Below, in pieces: positions 22,165 to 33,395 of a stretch of 64,000 nt of DNA (its first letter is position 1; the number at the start of each line of letters is the position of its first letter). The stretch comes from Metridium senile (Eukaryota > Cnidaria > Anthozoa > Actiniaria > Metridiidae). The stretch lies in assembly GCA_949775045.1 (NCBI GenBank), contig OX459100.1:10886331-10950330 (forward strand). Reading direction: 5' to 3'. The position numbers and the translations under genes are program-made. Below the pieces are notes generated by a model. It saw only the letters and a list, made by a program, of their open reading frames with translations. It ran no database searches and was not told where the DNA came from.

Positions 22165-22462
22165 CAACGCCAATTGATAGTGGGCTCTGTAGTATATCTG
22201 AGACATGACTGTTGTGCTGGGAGACAATCCAAATTCTTTGCAAACAGCACAATAGGATTTTTTACGTCCACCTTATATAGAATTACAGTGAAAGAAGATG
22301 GGACCTCCTGCTTTACGTCCTTATCGGGGAGAAGACGAGGCACTGAGAGAGTAAAATGTCTTGCCCAAAGACACAACGTAACTGTCCGGGCCAGGAATCG
22401 AACCCAGACCATTAGGCCAGGAACCTGACCCCCATAACCACTTGACCATCACGCCTCTCAGA
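22165..22462 (-). mobile_element. tRNA-derived SINE
   Basis: Read on the minus strand, the head has an A box (TGGTCAAGTGG) and a B box (GGTTCGATTCC), followed by TTGTGTCTTTGGGCAAGACA and the CAGTGCCTC...CCCC body that is common in invertebrate SINEs. It is not a functional tRNA: the anticodon arm does not fold and the body continues. The 3' limit is uncertain. Confidence 0.75.
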
Positions 22463-22539
22463 CTTTCAATTTTTCTAGTGCTTTAACTGATGAAAGCAAG
22501 CAACAGCTGTTGAAACATGACATAAACCCTTATTAAATA

Positions 22540-22709
22540 CAGTGAAACCCCGTTAATCCGGCCACCAAAGGGACAGCCAAAAGTGGCCTTATTAAGCGGG
22601 AATATTTTAAAGAAAATATATGGGCATGCATTTTGTCAGGACCTAAAAAACTGGCCGCAATAATGGGGTGGCCGTATTAAGCAGGTGGCCGTAAGGCAGT
22701 GTTCCACTG
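22540..22709. mobile_element. TA-flanked MITE (CAGTG...CACTG)
   Basis: Termini CAGTGAAACCCCGTTAATCC and ...GTTCCACTG lie next to TA on both sides, with GGCCACC / GGTGGCC inside. This is a widespread mariner-type short element. Confidence 0.75.
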
Positions 22710-23085
22710 TACTTGTGAGAAAAAAGTATTTTCTTTCAACATGCATTTTTGTTTTAACTTTATAAAGCAATGTTTTTCATGGAAACAAATAATTTCTGCA
22801 AATGCTGCAAATACTGCAAGCTGCATAAATATAATAAAAAAAACAATGTAATAAATATATGTATATAGAATGCAGACAACCAAGACCAGTAATATTAACA
22901 AGGAAAACAATACAACAGCATGTTGAACAGTAGAACCATGTGTTAGATAGAGGACACAAACAAGATGGTTGACAGTAAAAGACAGCATTTTCATGTACAC
23001 AAAGTCAACCATCTGCATAATGAACAAGGGAAGAAAAGACAACTAATATAAGAAATTTGGAAAAGAAAATTTATGTAGAAGCATC

Positions 23086-23300
23086 TATTGAAATTACTAG
23101 TTTTAATCGAGAAAGAATCACTTAAGTTTACATAACTTATCAAAACAAGAACGAGAAACTTAACATAACTTATCAAAACAAGAATGAGAAACTTAACACA
23201 AGGGATCTGACATGAAATCGAGGTTTCATACATGAAAGCGAGGTTACATAAAATATTATGAAATCTACATGTTTTTAAAAACAACAATGCATTTTTAACA
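23086..23300 (-). repeat. 3' LTR of the Copia-type element
   Basis: On the minus strand it starts TGTTAAAAATGC and ends TTTCAATA. The target duplication GCATC lies at 23081-23085. Confidence 0.93.
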
Positions 23301-23307
23301 CTCCTTC

Positions 23308-24636
23308 TCATTGTCTCTTTTTAAACGTTACGTCACGGCTGTAGATCACACGCTGTCGCTCTACATCAAACAGACGATATCCTTTGATCTCAGTTCCATA
23401 TCCAAGAAATACACACTTTCTGGCCTTTGGATCAAGTTTCTTTCTTTCATCCTTAGGAATATGTGCATACGCAGTGCAACCGAAGCACTTCAGATTTGAC
23501 ACATCAGGCTTTAAACCGGTCCAGGCTTCATAGGGAGTTTGACCATCAAGTGCTCTCGTAGGACTTCGGTTATGCAAGTAGACTGAAGTATTTAGTGCTT
23601 CAACCCAGAATTTCTGAGGTAGCTTAGCATGAACCAGCATTGATCTCACTGATTCAACTAATGTCCGATTGAGATGTTCTGCCACTCCATTTTGTTGAGG
23701 TGTATATGGTACTGTAGTCTGATGAACCACTCCTTCTGACTTCAGGAAGTTATCAAAATCTGTTGATACATGCTCGCCTCCATTGTCTGACCTTAGAACT
23801 TTCAGTGTGTAGTCTCTTGATTTCTCTACTAGTGCTGTCCATTCTTTAAACTTTTGAAAGGCTTCATCCTTTTTCTTCAATGTATAAACCCACACATAGC
23901 GAGTTTTATCATCAGTCAGTGTCATAAAATATTTTGCACTTCCTGCTGACTTTGGAGTGATCTTTCCACACAGGTCACTATGCACTAGACCAAGGGGCTC
24001 AGTTGCTCTCTTTGCACCAGAAGCTGGAAAGGAACAGCGGTGTAACTTTCCTTGCACACAAGCTTCACAAAAATCAATATTCTTCTTGGGATCAAAATCA
24101 AAGCCAGTCACTAGAGATTTGTTTGCTAGCTTTTTCAGATTTTGAACACCCAAGTGTCCATATCTCTTGTGCCATAGCATTTCCTTTGACGTGTCTGAAT
24201 TAGTAGTCATGGCATTTGACAGTTCCACTTCCCGACGATACTTTAGATGAAACAAGTCTCCTATTTTCTTTCCAACAGCAATAGTCTCTCCATCAGGACG
24301 AACAATCATGCATTCACTGTCGTCAAAACTGACCTTTAAACCAGCACCGGTAGCTTTTGGTACACTTAGTAGACTATAGCTGAGTTTTGAAACAAAAAGC
24401 ACATCTTGTAGATAGCAACGTTTTTCTTTTTCATCTGACAGAACAGTGTACAAGATCACTGTACCACGAGCAGTAGCATTAAGTACTTTTCCATCTCCAA
24501 GTTGAACTTCTACGGGCTTGGACAGTTCGACAATGTTCCTCATCAAAGTTTGGTCGTGTGTCATGTGACACGTCGCTCCCGAATCAATGATCCACACGTT
24601 ATTACTGCAAGCACTTGCTGCTAAGGCCTGTGTCAC
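23308..24636 (-). CDS. Copia-type protease-integrase polyprotein (no RT)
   Basis: About 442 codons, counted from a GTG at 24636; there is no ATG at its start, so it is likely expressed as an extension of Gag past the TAG. The protease motif is WIIDSGATCHM. The integrase zinc-binding part has HKRYGHL...CEACVQGK. The integrase core carries the full D-D-E set: HSDLCG, RSDNGGEH and VAEHLNRT. The C-terminal part (FGCTAYAHIPKDERKK...RKCVFLGY) is intact. It stops at KKRQ seven bases before the LTR. No YVDD-type polymerase motif exists anywhere in the element. Confidence 0.93.
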   Translation of the reverse strand: MTQALAASACSNNVWIIDSGATCHMTHDQTLMRNIVELSKPVEVQLGDGKVLNATARGTVILYTVLSDEKEKRCYLQDVLFVSKLSYSLLSVPKATGAGLKVSFDDSECMIVRPDGETIAVGKKIGDLFHLKYRREVELSNAMTTNSDTSKEMLWHKRYGHLGVQNLKKLANKSLVTGFDFDPKKNIDFCEACVQGKLHRCSFPASGAKRATEPLGLVHSDLCGKITPKSAGSAKYFMTLTDDKTRYVWVYTLKKKDEAFQKFKEWTALVEKSRDYTLKVLRSDNGGEHVSTDFDNFLKSEGVVHQTTVPYTPQQNGVAEHLNRTLVESVRSMLVHAKLPQKFWVEALNTSVYLHNRSPTRALDGQTPYEAWTGLKPDVSNLKCFGCTAYAHIPKDERKKLDPKARKCVFLGYGTEIKGYRLFDVERQRVIYSRDVTFKKRQ

Positions 24637-24648
24637 AAGTCCCAGGCT

Positions 24649-25440
24649 CTAAGATTCAAAGTCAGCTGCAACAACATTAGCTTTGTGTTTTACTGATTTA
24701 GATTCTTGCTTACTTTGCTGCTCCTTCTCATTTTCCTTCTTGAGACTCCAGCAATTACGCTTTAAGTGGCCAGGCTTTCCACAATGGTGACACTTCGGAC
24801 GATCTTTCGTCTTCTTTCCCAGCATGACTTTCTCAGTGGACGTTTCAACAGTCCCACGTTCCTTCAGCTTGTTCTCTTCGTGGAGCAAACGTTCAGTTAC
24901 TATTTCCATGCTTGGTACTTCAGTATTCGCCTCCAAAGCAGTTACCAGCATATCAAATTTATCTGGTAGACTCGCAAGTAATGTTACGACTTTATCTTCG
25001 TCCTCCATGGGAGCACCGATAACTGCCAGCTCATTGAAGATCTCTGTTATTGCTTTTACATGACTCTTCACCGAGTCCTCTTCTTTAAGGCGCAAATTGT
25101 TCAATTTCCTTCTTAAAGAAAGCTTATTGGCCCAAGTTTTCTTCTGAAATTGTTCAGACAGCTTGTTCCAAACGACCACAGGGTCCTCCGGGTCTCCCAA
25201 CAAATATAGTAATGAGGTATTTACGGAAAGCACGATGGTCGCCAATGCCCTATTTCGTCTGACTACGAACTTTGCAAATTTATCAGCTTCCGTCTCAGGT
25301 GGTGACACTTCAGTTCCACTTACTATGCCCCACAAGTTTTCTTTAATCAGGGCCATTCTGCACTGAACTTTCCAGGTGACATAGTTCGAACCATCGAGAG
25401 GAACAACGGCGACTTGGCTCCTCACAGCGTAGTCCGCCAT
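24649..25440 (-). CDS. Copia-type Gag
   Basis: 263 aa, the nucleocapsid/capsid polyprotein of the element. It has an N-terminal DUF4219-type motif (LDGSNYVTWKVQCRMAL), a UBN2-type central region (SVKSHVKAITEIFNEL ... LLASLPDKFD) and a CCHC zinc knuckle CHHCGKPGHLKRNC near residues 217-230. The start ATG lies in AAACAAGATGGCGGAC. It ends at an amber TAG (24649-24651). The protease/integrase frame continues in the same frame beyond that stop. Confidence 0.93.
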   Translation of the reverse strand: MADYAVRSQVAVVPLDGSNYVTWKVQCRMALIKENLWGIVSGTEVSPPETEADKFAKFVVRRNRALATIVLSVNTSLLYLLGDPEDPVVVWNKLSEQFQKKTWANKLSLRRKLNNLRLKEEDSVKSHVKAITEIFNELAVIGAPMEDEDKVVTLLASLPDKFDMLVTALEANTEVPSMEIVTERLLHEENKLKERGTVETSTEKVMLGKKTKDRPKCHHCGKPGHLKRNCWSLKKENEKEQQSKQESKSVKHKANVVAADFES

Positions 25441-25539
25441 CTTGTTTATACCAATACAACTTTAGATCTGCTTTCTCGACAACAATTCCCAGTTTCTTCA
25501 CAGTTTTTCTTCGTAAGAATCTTCTACGAACTTAAACTG

Positions 25540-25569
25540 ACGCAGTGGAAGCGTGCTGGACCCATAACC
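25540..25569 (-). promoter_or_regulatory. Primer-binding site for half initiator tRNA-Met
   Basis: The plus strand here reads GCAGTGGAAGCGTGCTGG, A, CCCATAACC. This equals the D-arm to anticodon-loop part of eukaryotic initiator tRNA-Met with about two mismatches in 30. It directly abuts the LTR. Drosophila copia is known to prime from a 5' half of this tRNA. Confidence 0.88.
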
Positions 25570-25784
25570 TATTGAAATTACTAGTTTTAATCGAGAAAGA
25601 ATCACTTAAGTTTACATAACTTATCAAAACAAGAACGAGAAACTTAACATAACTTATCAAAACAAGAACGAGAAACTTAACACGAGGGATCTGACATGAA
25701 ATCGAGGTTTCATACATGAAAGCAAGGTTACATAAAATATTATGAAATCTACATGTTTTTAAAAACAACAATGCATTTTTAACA
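25570..25784 (-). repeat. 5' LTR of the Copia-type element
   Basis: Same length and ends as the 3' LTR, with three substitutions between them. The second GCATC is at 25785-25789. Confidence 0.93.
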
Positions 25785-25789
25785 GCATC

Positions 25790-27600
25790 AAGAATCAGGA
25801 ATATATAAAGGACAAGAGGAAGGCAACATTCAAGACAATCAAACCAAGCACTTTGGACAAGATAAGACAGCATAAGAAATGGATCAAGGAGAAAGGATAA
25901 TAATGCCCATTTACTATAGTTTGATGCTACTCACTAAAATACCACAGATACAAGTAGTCTACTAGATAAGCAAAAGGGACATGGATATAACCATAAGATG
26001 AGATAACAGTGAAATGGATGTGACAAGCAAAGTAAATATTACAGCCAAGACCAGTGCTGCTGACACAAGAAAAAAACTGTTGACTACAAAACATACTGAT
26101 AAGCATTAAAATACTGTGAATCACACAAGCCAACGCAACACGAAAATTGAGCAAGAAACCAAAAAAGAAGAGACAAATGAGACAAAACATCAACAAAACC
26201 ATTGATACAGAACATAAGATATGTCATTGTCATAGAGGGAAGACGTCTGTGAATGACTTAGGAACAAGCAATAAATACAGATGATACTTTTAATAATGCA
26301 TAAACAACAAAGCATCCAACCTTTACTTAAAAAACCTTTGCCAATTTGACTTTTGATATTAAAGTTTATGTGTAATTTTTGGCTGAATTGCATGAGTAAC
26401 GTTTACTATTTTTGTTGAGTACATGCAGCTTGCAAACTCTTTTTCTACAATATACCAGTTTATTGTGACCTTTCTTTTCAAATTACTTTTAGAAATGATT
26501 TTTTTCTTAAAGCTTTCAATCCACCATTATCACATGTCATTGTTGACTGATGATGGTATGGTAAGGGATCAATAAAGGGTCAATAGCTGTCAAGAAAACC
26601 CCTTGCATGGATGAGAATGTCTATTCTGAGTAACTGTACTGGGCAAAACAGATTTAGAACAAGACCTTTTGAAAAGAGGTTTGCAATTCCATCTTAAAGC
26701 TCTTGAATATTGAAGCTTATGTGTTTCTTATTGTTTCCACAAGTGTCAGGATAAAAAAGCCTTTACGTTGGAAAAACCTGAGGATAGTTTTTAAATCTGG
26801 AATTTTTATAATTTTGAAGTCAAATGCATTTCTTGTCAGTTTCTACAAATGTGAAGAAAAAAGCCTTGACCTTAGAAATTAAAGGCAGTCTATGACTGCA
26901 TGTGTCTAGCTACATGTATGCATAAAGCTACTCTATGTTAGACACTGTTACCTTTAAGACGCACCATGACATAGTGGATAGCTTGTCTCTTTGAGCAAGC
27001 TTGCCACAAAAAGTGTTATCAGAATAGTTTTCCAAAGTTACCCATTTGGCAAAATCAAATTTGAGTTTGTAGTTGTAGAAAATTGTAAAACCTGTTTGGA
27101 TACTCTCTTCACACATGGTTTTGACCAATCACAGTTTATGTACTATACCAATTTTTTTAGAAATATTCGTGTTCTTATGATTTGTAAGGATAGTATTGAT
27201 TCTGACGCTTGTAATTATAATATGTAAATACAATTTTTTGTTTTGTTTATAAACATACTGCTATAAGTAATAATCTAAACAATTGTCAGAAACATCTTTT
27301 AATATATTTCAGAAGTCATTACAGAAATCTGCCAAAAATGACATTAACAAGAACAGTAATAAGGCAATAGAAAAACTTATTGTTATAAAGAAATTAATTG
27401 AACATTTGTGAATAACATATTGTCTCAGTTGAACAATATTCTTCTAAAAATGATATAAACAAGAAGTATAATATGTGAAAACAATTTTTTGCAGTTTACA
27501 AAAAATATTGCTATAAACCAATAATTTGAACAGTAACAATTTAACATGTTGTCCTTTTTTTTGATAACCTCAAGAATCTGAACTAATTAAGTCAGTTAGT
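25790..27600. other. AT-rich intergenic sequence with diverged repeats
   Basis: A motif of about 100 bp (ATGCATTTCTTGTCAGTTTC ... AAAAAAGCCTT) occurs at 26700-26765 and 26770-26870, and again at 28150-28245. ATGACATAGTGG...GCC appears at 26966 and 28107. No gene recognised. Confidence 0.5.
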
Positions 27601-27899
27601 TACCACAGCACGGAGCCAGGCAATGTTTTGTCTATAGCAGAAACTGATGGATCATTTTAGTAGAGTTGTCCAGTATCATTTTTCTCCTACCGGCATGTAG
27701 GAAAAGCTTTATGAGTTCTTTTTCTGACAGGTCATCTACTGCAGTACTACCTTTGTCGCCGAAGAAGAGTTTGGGTCACGTTTCAATTGGCTAGTCGGTC
27801 CATTCGGATCATGTCATAATCGTGTAAAGGCGACACAATCATCGATGCAAAACCTTCTCAAAATGGTAATTTGCTAGCTTGAAACTCCACACATACCAA

Positions 27900-28020
27900 A
27901 CTCTTAGTCCCGTTCTTCAATGATGAAGCTTTTGTTATTCATAATAAGCATTTTTTGATAGTTTTTGAGTAGTTTTTTCTGTGCTTTCTGCCATGTGTCC
28001 GCCATCTTGGATTTTTAGCC
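27900..28020 (-). other. Possible short first exon or uORF
   Basis: On the minus strand CCAAGATGGCGGAC at about 28003 starts a 33-codon frame (MADTWQKAQKKLLKNYQK...). A GTATGTG donor lies just after its stop. The initiator context equals that of CTDP1, so a promoter or non-coding first exon is possible. No downstream exon found. Confidence 0.2.
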
Positions 28021-28557
28021 TGCGTAGCGGAAGGGGGAGGGGAGGGTCAAACTCGATTCTGATTGGTTGGAAGCTAACTTACACTCTTATACTCACTCAC
28101 TCATGCCCGATGACATAGTGGCTACTAGCCTCTTCGAGCTAGCTAGCCACAAAAACTGAAGATAGTTTTTACATCTTGAATTCTCTGTTTTCAAATTAAT
28201 GCATTTCTTGTTGGTTTCCACAAATGTGCAGAAAAAAGCCTCTGTCTGCCTTCTGTCAAAATTATTTTAATTATTTCTATTGACCAAGTTAAATTACTTT
28301 TTTCTGTTTTTCTGTTTTTTTTTTCCATTGTACTGCGTTTTCATTGCTGTCTTTCTGCTTGATAAATGACTTTATAAAGCTAAAACTTGTCTAAAACTAA
28401 AACAGTGAATTGAAATAGTAAACAATATTGAATAATTGTCCTTCTCTAAATAAGAAAAGAAATAATATTTATTAAAAATTTGAAATATTAATAATGTTGA
28501 TGATAATTATTGCCATAATGATTTTTATCATAATAAAGTGATAGAAATATTTATATC

Positions 28558-28870
28558 TTATTAGACAGTTTGTTGTGTAATATGGCTGGATATTTTACTA
28601 GTGATACACTCTATTTTGACAAGCCTGTAGGCGAGTCAAAATGCAAGTTAATGAGTGAAATATTATATGCAGCAATATTACACATCAAACTGTCTATGCT
28701 ATTAATTATTTATTATTCAATCATCAAAAAGTGTTTTTTTTTTTCTTTTACAATGCAAAATATTTTTTACTTAAAAGGCTAGTCATAGACGAGTAAAAAT
28801 AAAGCTGGATATTTTTACTCAAATTAGTTCTACTCCTGCAATATTTTTACTTGTCTATGACTAGTTGGAT
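28558..28870. mobile_element. Double-hairpin element, copy 1
   Basis: Hairpin A (28558-28696) has TTAGACAGTTTG...CAAACTGTCTA ends with GGATATTTTAC arms. An AT-rich spacer with TTTTACAATGCAAAATATTT follows, then hairpin B (28778-28867), CTAGTCATAGACGAGTAAAA...TTTTTACTTGTCTATGACTAG-type ends. The same A-spacer-B layout recurs at 57684 (reversed) and 62184. Confidence 0.8.
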
Positions 28871-30079
28871 AATAAAAAGTCATCACTATCATGTAATGTA
28901 ATATGTCCTTATGTATATATTACATTCATCATCATCATTATTATCATTATACATTATCATCATTGCAATCATCACCATCATTATCAAAGTCTTCTTTAAT
29001 GATAGCTTTATTCTAAGTAGTTTATGTCAATTGTTAGATTTACTGTGATCTATAAAAAGATGAACCATTCCTAGTTAATGTAAGAAATAAAACGTCCTTG
29101 AAGGAATGGTCCATTTTTATAGTTCTACAGTTCAACAGCAGAGTAACAGCCAATGCAAAACAGCCACAAAATACTTCATGTACTTCCCAACACCACACAC
29201 ATACAGCCCTGTTTTGTACCTCACTACTTTGTTCTAGTCTCTTTCTCAGTTGTCTAGGATGGTATTTCAGCTGGATAATCTCTCCAAACTTGCAAGTGTT
29301 CTCCTAGAAATGTTTGTAAACTGTCAGTAGTTGGTGCTTCCTTATTGTGGCTCTGTGTTGTGCAAAGAAGGACCATGTATGCAGAGCTGGTGGATTCATT
29401 GTGGAGGAGGCCAACCCTGGGATTGTGTTAAGTAAGCAATTATTTTATGTCAATAATAATTTGTTTAAATAGTATATAAGTGAAAAATCAGTGATAATAA
29501 ATAGTGTAAATTAATGCCAATTCTATTTATATTAAGAAATAGAAAGCACAAGCTCGTGCTGTGTGCAATTTAAATATTAAAGTTTTGTGCACTGTACATA
29601 ATCTGATTTTAGTTCAGTGAACTCAATTTTAATATTAAAAGTGTTAGAGTCTTTTCGTTTGTTCCTAATTGGCAAATACAGTCACTTGCTGACTGTTCAA
29701 TGAATTTGAAATCTCTGCATACTGCACTTGGCTTACCCTCTAGTCATTTCTATAAGTGTAAATATGAATTATTTTGTAGCCTTTTTCATGCTCTCCATGT
29801 GTGTTGCCAGGATCATGTTGCTCTGTACCTTTTAATGGTCAGCGGTATTTTACATAAGCTCCGCCCCCAGTCGCAGAAAAAATCAAACCAAACTTCGAAA
29901 CTTGCTTGTCGCGATGCAACAATTTTGGCTGTAATGATACATATGTTCCATACTAAACTCTCAATGAGAACATGGTATTTTATTAAAAGCTCATGGGGGA
30001 AATTTGGCCATGTTTCAAGTGATTTTCTGTGTCTTCATCATTATGAAAACCTTAGCAAACTAATAAACTTTTTATATTT
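28871..30079. other. Intergenic, no firm gene
   Basis: A short ATC patch at 28928-28985. A stretch at 29340-29432 reads IVALCCAKKDHVCRAGG... and ends at a GTAAGC donor, but lacks a convincing acceptor. Nothing else recognised. Confidence 0.4.
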
Positions 30080-30203
30080 CCGTTCAGTGACCACAAAATA
30101 GTTCCGAGTCATGTTGTAGTCGCAACACATAGAAAAACTATAATTTATCATACACAGCAACTCCAACCTTGACTTGGAACTATCATTTGTGGTCACTGAA
30201 CAG
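30080..30203. mobile_element. Small hairpin MITE
   Basis: CGTTCAGTGACCACAAA and TTTGTGGTCACTGAACAG are inverse, with AGTTCC...GGAACT inside. Confidence 0.65.
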
Positions 30204-30535
30204 AACTGTAAAAATATTTTTTCTCATTATTAACTCAGATTTTCATTTTCAGATCATAACATAATCTACTGTGCTACACTACATGCCATGTCAAGCTAGA
30301 CAGAAGCTGTAGAAAATGACTTGTACCTTTCACATACCTAGTGGGCAATTCTACATGGAGAGACAGAGTGAGCAAATGGTTATCATCATTTGTAATAAAA
30401 CTGACAGAGAGGGATCGATGGTGTTGTGGATGATACAAGCTTTGTAAGTATATATGTACTTGATGTGGTCAGTAGGAGAGAAAGACAAGACATCATTCAA
30501 TGACAGCCAGTTGCTGATTAACTGTTCAATGACTG

Positions 30536-31020
30536 CAGGACTGAATGAATGAATAAATTACTTACTGAATGACTGACTGAATGAATAAATGACTGAATGA
30601 ATGACTGAATGAATGAATAAATTACTTACTGAATGACTGACTGAATGAATAAATGACTGAATGAATGACTGAATGAATGAATAAATTACTTACTGAATGA
30701 CTGACTGAATGAATAAATGACTGAATGAATGACTGAATGAATAAATTACTTACTGAATGAATAAATGACTGAATGAATGAATCAATGAATGACTGAATAA
30801 ATGACTGAATGAATGACAGAAAAATGAATGAATTAATGAATGATTCATGGACTGAATGAATGATGAAAAAATGATTGAATGAATGAATGAATGAAAAAAT
30901 GATTGAATGAATGAAAAAATGAATGAATGAATGAAAATATGACTGAATGAATGAATAATTCATGGCTGAAGCAATGAATAAATTGACTGAATTAATAAAT
31001 GAATGGTCCATGGACGTTTT
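30536..31020. repeat. GAATGAATAAATGACT minisatellite
   Basis: Tetranucleotide-based (GAAT/GACT/AAAT) tandem array with 60-70-bp higher-order units at its left end. Confidence 0.9.
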
Positions 31021-31755
31021 GAAGAAGGTAAAATTTATTTGGATGGATGAAAAAATGCATGTATGAATGAATGAGCGAGAGAGAGAGCGAGAGAGCGTGC
31101 TAAATGATAAAGTTTGGTCAGTGCATGGGTTTTTGAATAATGTAAAGATTATTTGGATGGATAAAGATACAAAAATGTATGAATAAAGGAAAGAAATTAA
31201 TGATATGAGCTAATTAATTTTCAGTTGAAACAATGCATTGACAACAAAGTGATTTCATAATGTGATAAGTGAATTATAAATGATTGAGAAGGTAAAGAAG
31301 TGGATGGATGAAAGAAAAGAGAAATGAAAGAATAGAAAAAATGAATGAATGTAACCATTAGTGAATGTACTGTGAGTGAGTGCATGTTGTTCATTGTGCT
31401 TTGGAAAGCCTTTGATATTAGAACAGATTTGGTGACACAAGATATCCTTGAGGAAAACATTGACTCACTTACACAGTAAAATACCAAGAACGGATTTATG
31501 CAGTAACACAAGCATATCACAGCTAAAACAGATTGGTGTGATGACACAAGATAGCCTTTTGGACAATGTTGATAGCTGACCAACTGTTACCACTGGAAGC
31601 TAGATACAGAAGTGTCCAAATAAAGACAATATCACAAGTCACAACAATTCACTTGTAGATAAAGAAACAGAAAAATCCTTGCCCAGAATGTTGAGTGGAA
31701 CCATTGTCTTTGTGGCTCATATCAAGCTGTACCTACACACATGGTATTGTATAAC

Positions 31756-32029
31756 CTAGGGGTGGTGAATATACACTATTTACAACAAAGATTGGTGAAC
31801 AAATATTGAACATTGAAACATGATTCAATGTCATAGCTTATTAAAAATCTATGAGTTAAAAGAAGCATATATTTGTTTTTTGATTTTAAGAGAGCTTATT
31901 AAACTAATATATGAGTTTTTTCAGTGTTTAAAAGAACACAAATTACAGTAAAATCGTGACCATAAGTGTATTATAGATGTCAAGCAATTTAAATGTTTTA
32001 GCAAACATATAACCTTCACCACCCCTATA
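31756..32029. mobile_element. Inverted-repeat MITE
   Basis: CTAGGGGTGGTGAA at the left and TTCACCACCCCTATAG at the right, AT-rich interior, no coding frame. Confidence 0.6.
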
Positions 32030-32817
32030 GTAGAAAACACTAGGTTCATTTCAATATGATGTGTTGTGTATTATATGACATGTGCATGGAGCTCCAAGTA
32101 CTTTTCAGGCAATTAAAGACATGATGTTAGTGACATGGTAAACAATTTAACTGAATCAAGTCGGCAAGATCTACTGGTACAGCAATGGTATTAGACTGTG
32201 ATCATACTGTATCATTAAGTCAGCAATGGTAATGTATTTGGTATGGTGTATTTACTTAAAGATAGCTTGCTTTAATGTTATCATACATGTAGGGATGTAG
32301 GTTATTACTAAGGTCAATAACAGTCCATGGCTTGTCAACTTCCACTTTATTTTGTATATTGCCTACTTGAGCTTGATCCACTCCCATTCATCCAAATATT
32401 GCATGCCATTTAATCAATGATTTGCACATGAATGAATGAATGAATTAAACAAAACAAAATTCTGCATTAAATGATTTCACTGAATGATTTATCAAAGCAG
32501 AAGTACAATGCTATATATCTGTCATGACAAGACTTGTGATGTTTATCAGTCAATATGCCGTAAAAATGTCTGTTCATTAACATGATAAAAGATAACATTA
32601 AGGCAAAGCTGGGAGATATTGTACACAATGAATACGGTTTTGTATCTACAGTACTAACAGTGTCATCAGTTATTGATGTTGACAGGTTTGAAAACCAATG
32701 AAATAACAGTCCATGCAAGAGAGAAAGAGAAATACATTTATCAAGACTATAGACTACATGGATCCCATGGATGAATATCTCATCCCCCATAACCTGGGCA
32801 CCCTCACACCTAGTTAT

Positions 32818-33156
32818 CATGTGCTAGCATACCATATAGAATCCTGTGGATACCCTCATTGGGTTATGCTTTAGAGGTAATAATCTATTACACAATACAA
32901 ACACACACTCAAAAAAATGTCACTGATTACAATGTGTTATGGTGGAACATAATTGATATATTGAAATGTGGAAAGAACAATTGCATTGATGAAAATGTAC
33001 ACTTAAAACTACTTTGACAAAGAAAAAGTTGATGTCCAATGGTAAAGTGACATTTGAAAGTGATTGATAATTGGTGTATAAGACTAGGAAAAGAACTATG
33101 TTCCTACAGTAGATGGTACCCATTATCCACAGGATTCTATGGTATTGCTACACATG
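32818..33156. mobile_element. Inverted-repeat element
   Basis: The left arm CATGTGCTAGCATACCAT...AGAATCCTGTGGATA matches the inverse of the right arm TATCCACAGGATTCTATGG...CACATG. Confidence 0.65.
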
Positions 33157-33250
33157 GCTGTCCCCAAATACTTGTTGATAATAAACTACAAAAACAACTA
33201 CTCAATGCACACACAAACATTGTCTGAATGAGTCCATTATTCAAGTGTAA

Positions 33251-33395
33251 GGTAAACCCAGTTACAACTGACACAATATTAAGATAACTTATGTTCATAC
33301 GTGATACAAACATAGACCATCAAGAACAACAAGCAATTTTATAAAGACCACACTTTGATTTCAAAATATTCAAGTCAGTTGTAACTGGGTTTACC
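33251..33395. mobile_element. Small hairpin MITE
   Basis: GGTAAACCCAGTTACAACTG and its inverse CAGTTGTAACTGGGTTTACC are exact over 20 bp. Confidence 0.75.

Larger units (their letters stand above)
23086..25784 (-). mobile_element. Copia-type LTR retrotransposon lacking RT/RNase H
   Basis: Two 215-bp LTRs (23086-23300 and 25570-25784) differ at only three positions (about 98.6% identity). They are flanked by GCATC duplications at 23081-23085 and 25785-25789. On the minus strand the order is LTR, half-tRNA primer site, gag, protease, integrase, a purine run GAGAAGGAG, LTR. The frame ends right after YSRDVTF, where Copia reverse transcriptase normally begins, so RT and RNase H are absent. Near-identical LTRs indicate recent movement, presumably with enzymes supplied in trans. 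Confidence 0.95.

Noticed and set aside
23308..25440. Copia frames as host genes
   Set aside because: LTRs, target duplication, primer site and the gag-protease-integrase order show a retroelement.
29335..29432. Open stretch IVALCCAKKDHVCRAGG ending at a GTAAGC donor
   Set aside because: No convincing acceptor, no recognised family and no neighbouring exon in phase.
30622..31011. 129-residue frame rich in Ser/Phe/Ile/His on the minus strand
   Set aside because: It arises from the GAATGAAT tandem repeat.
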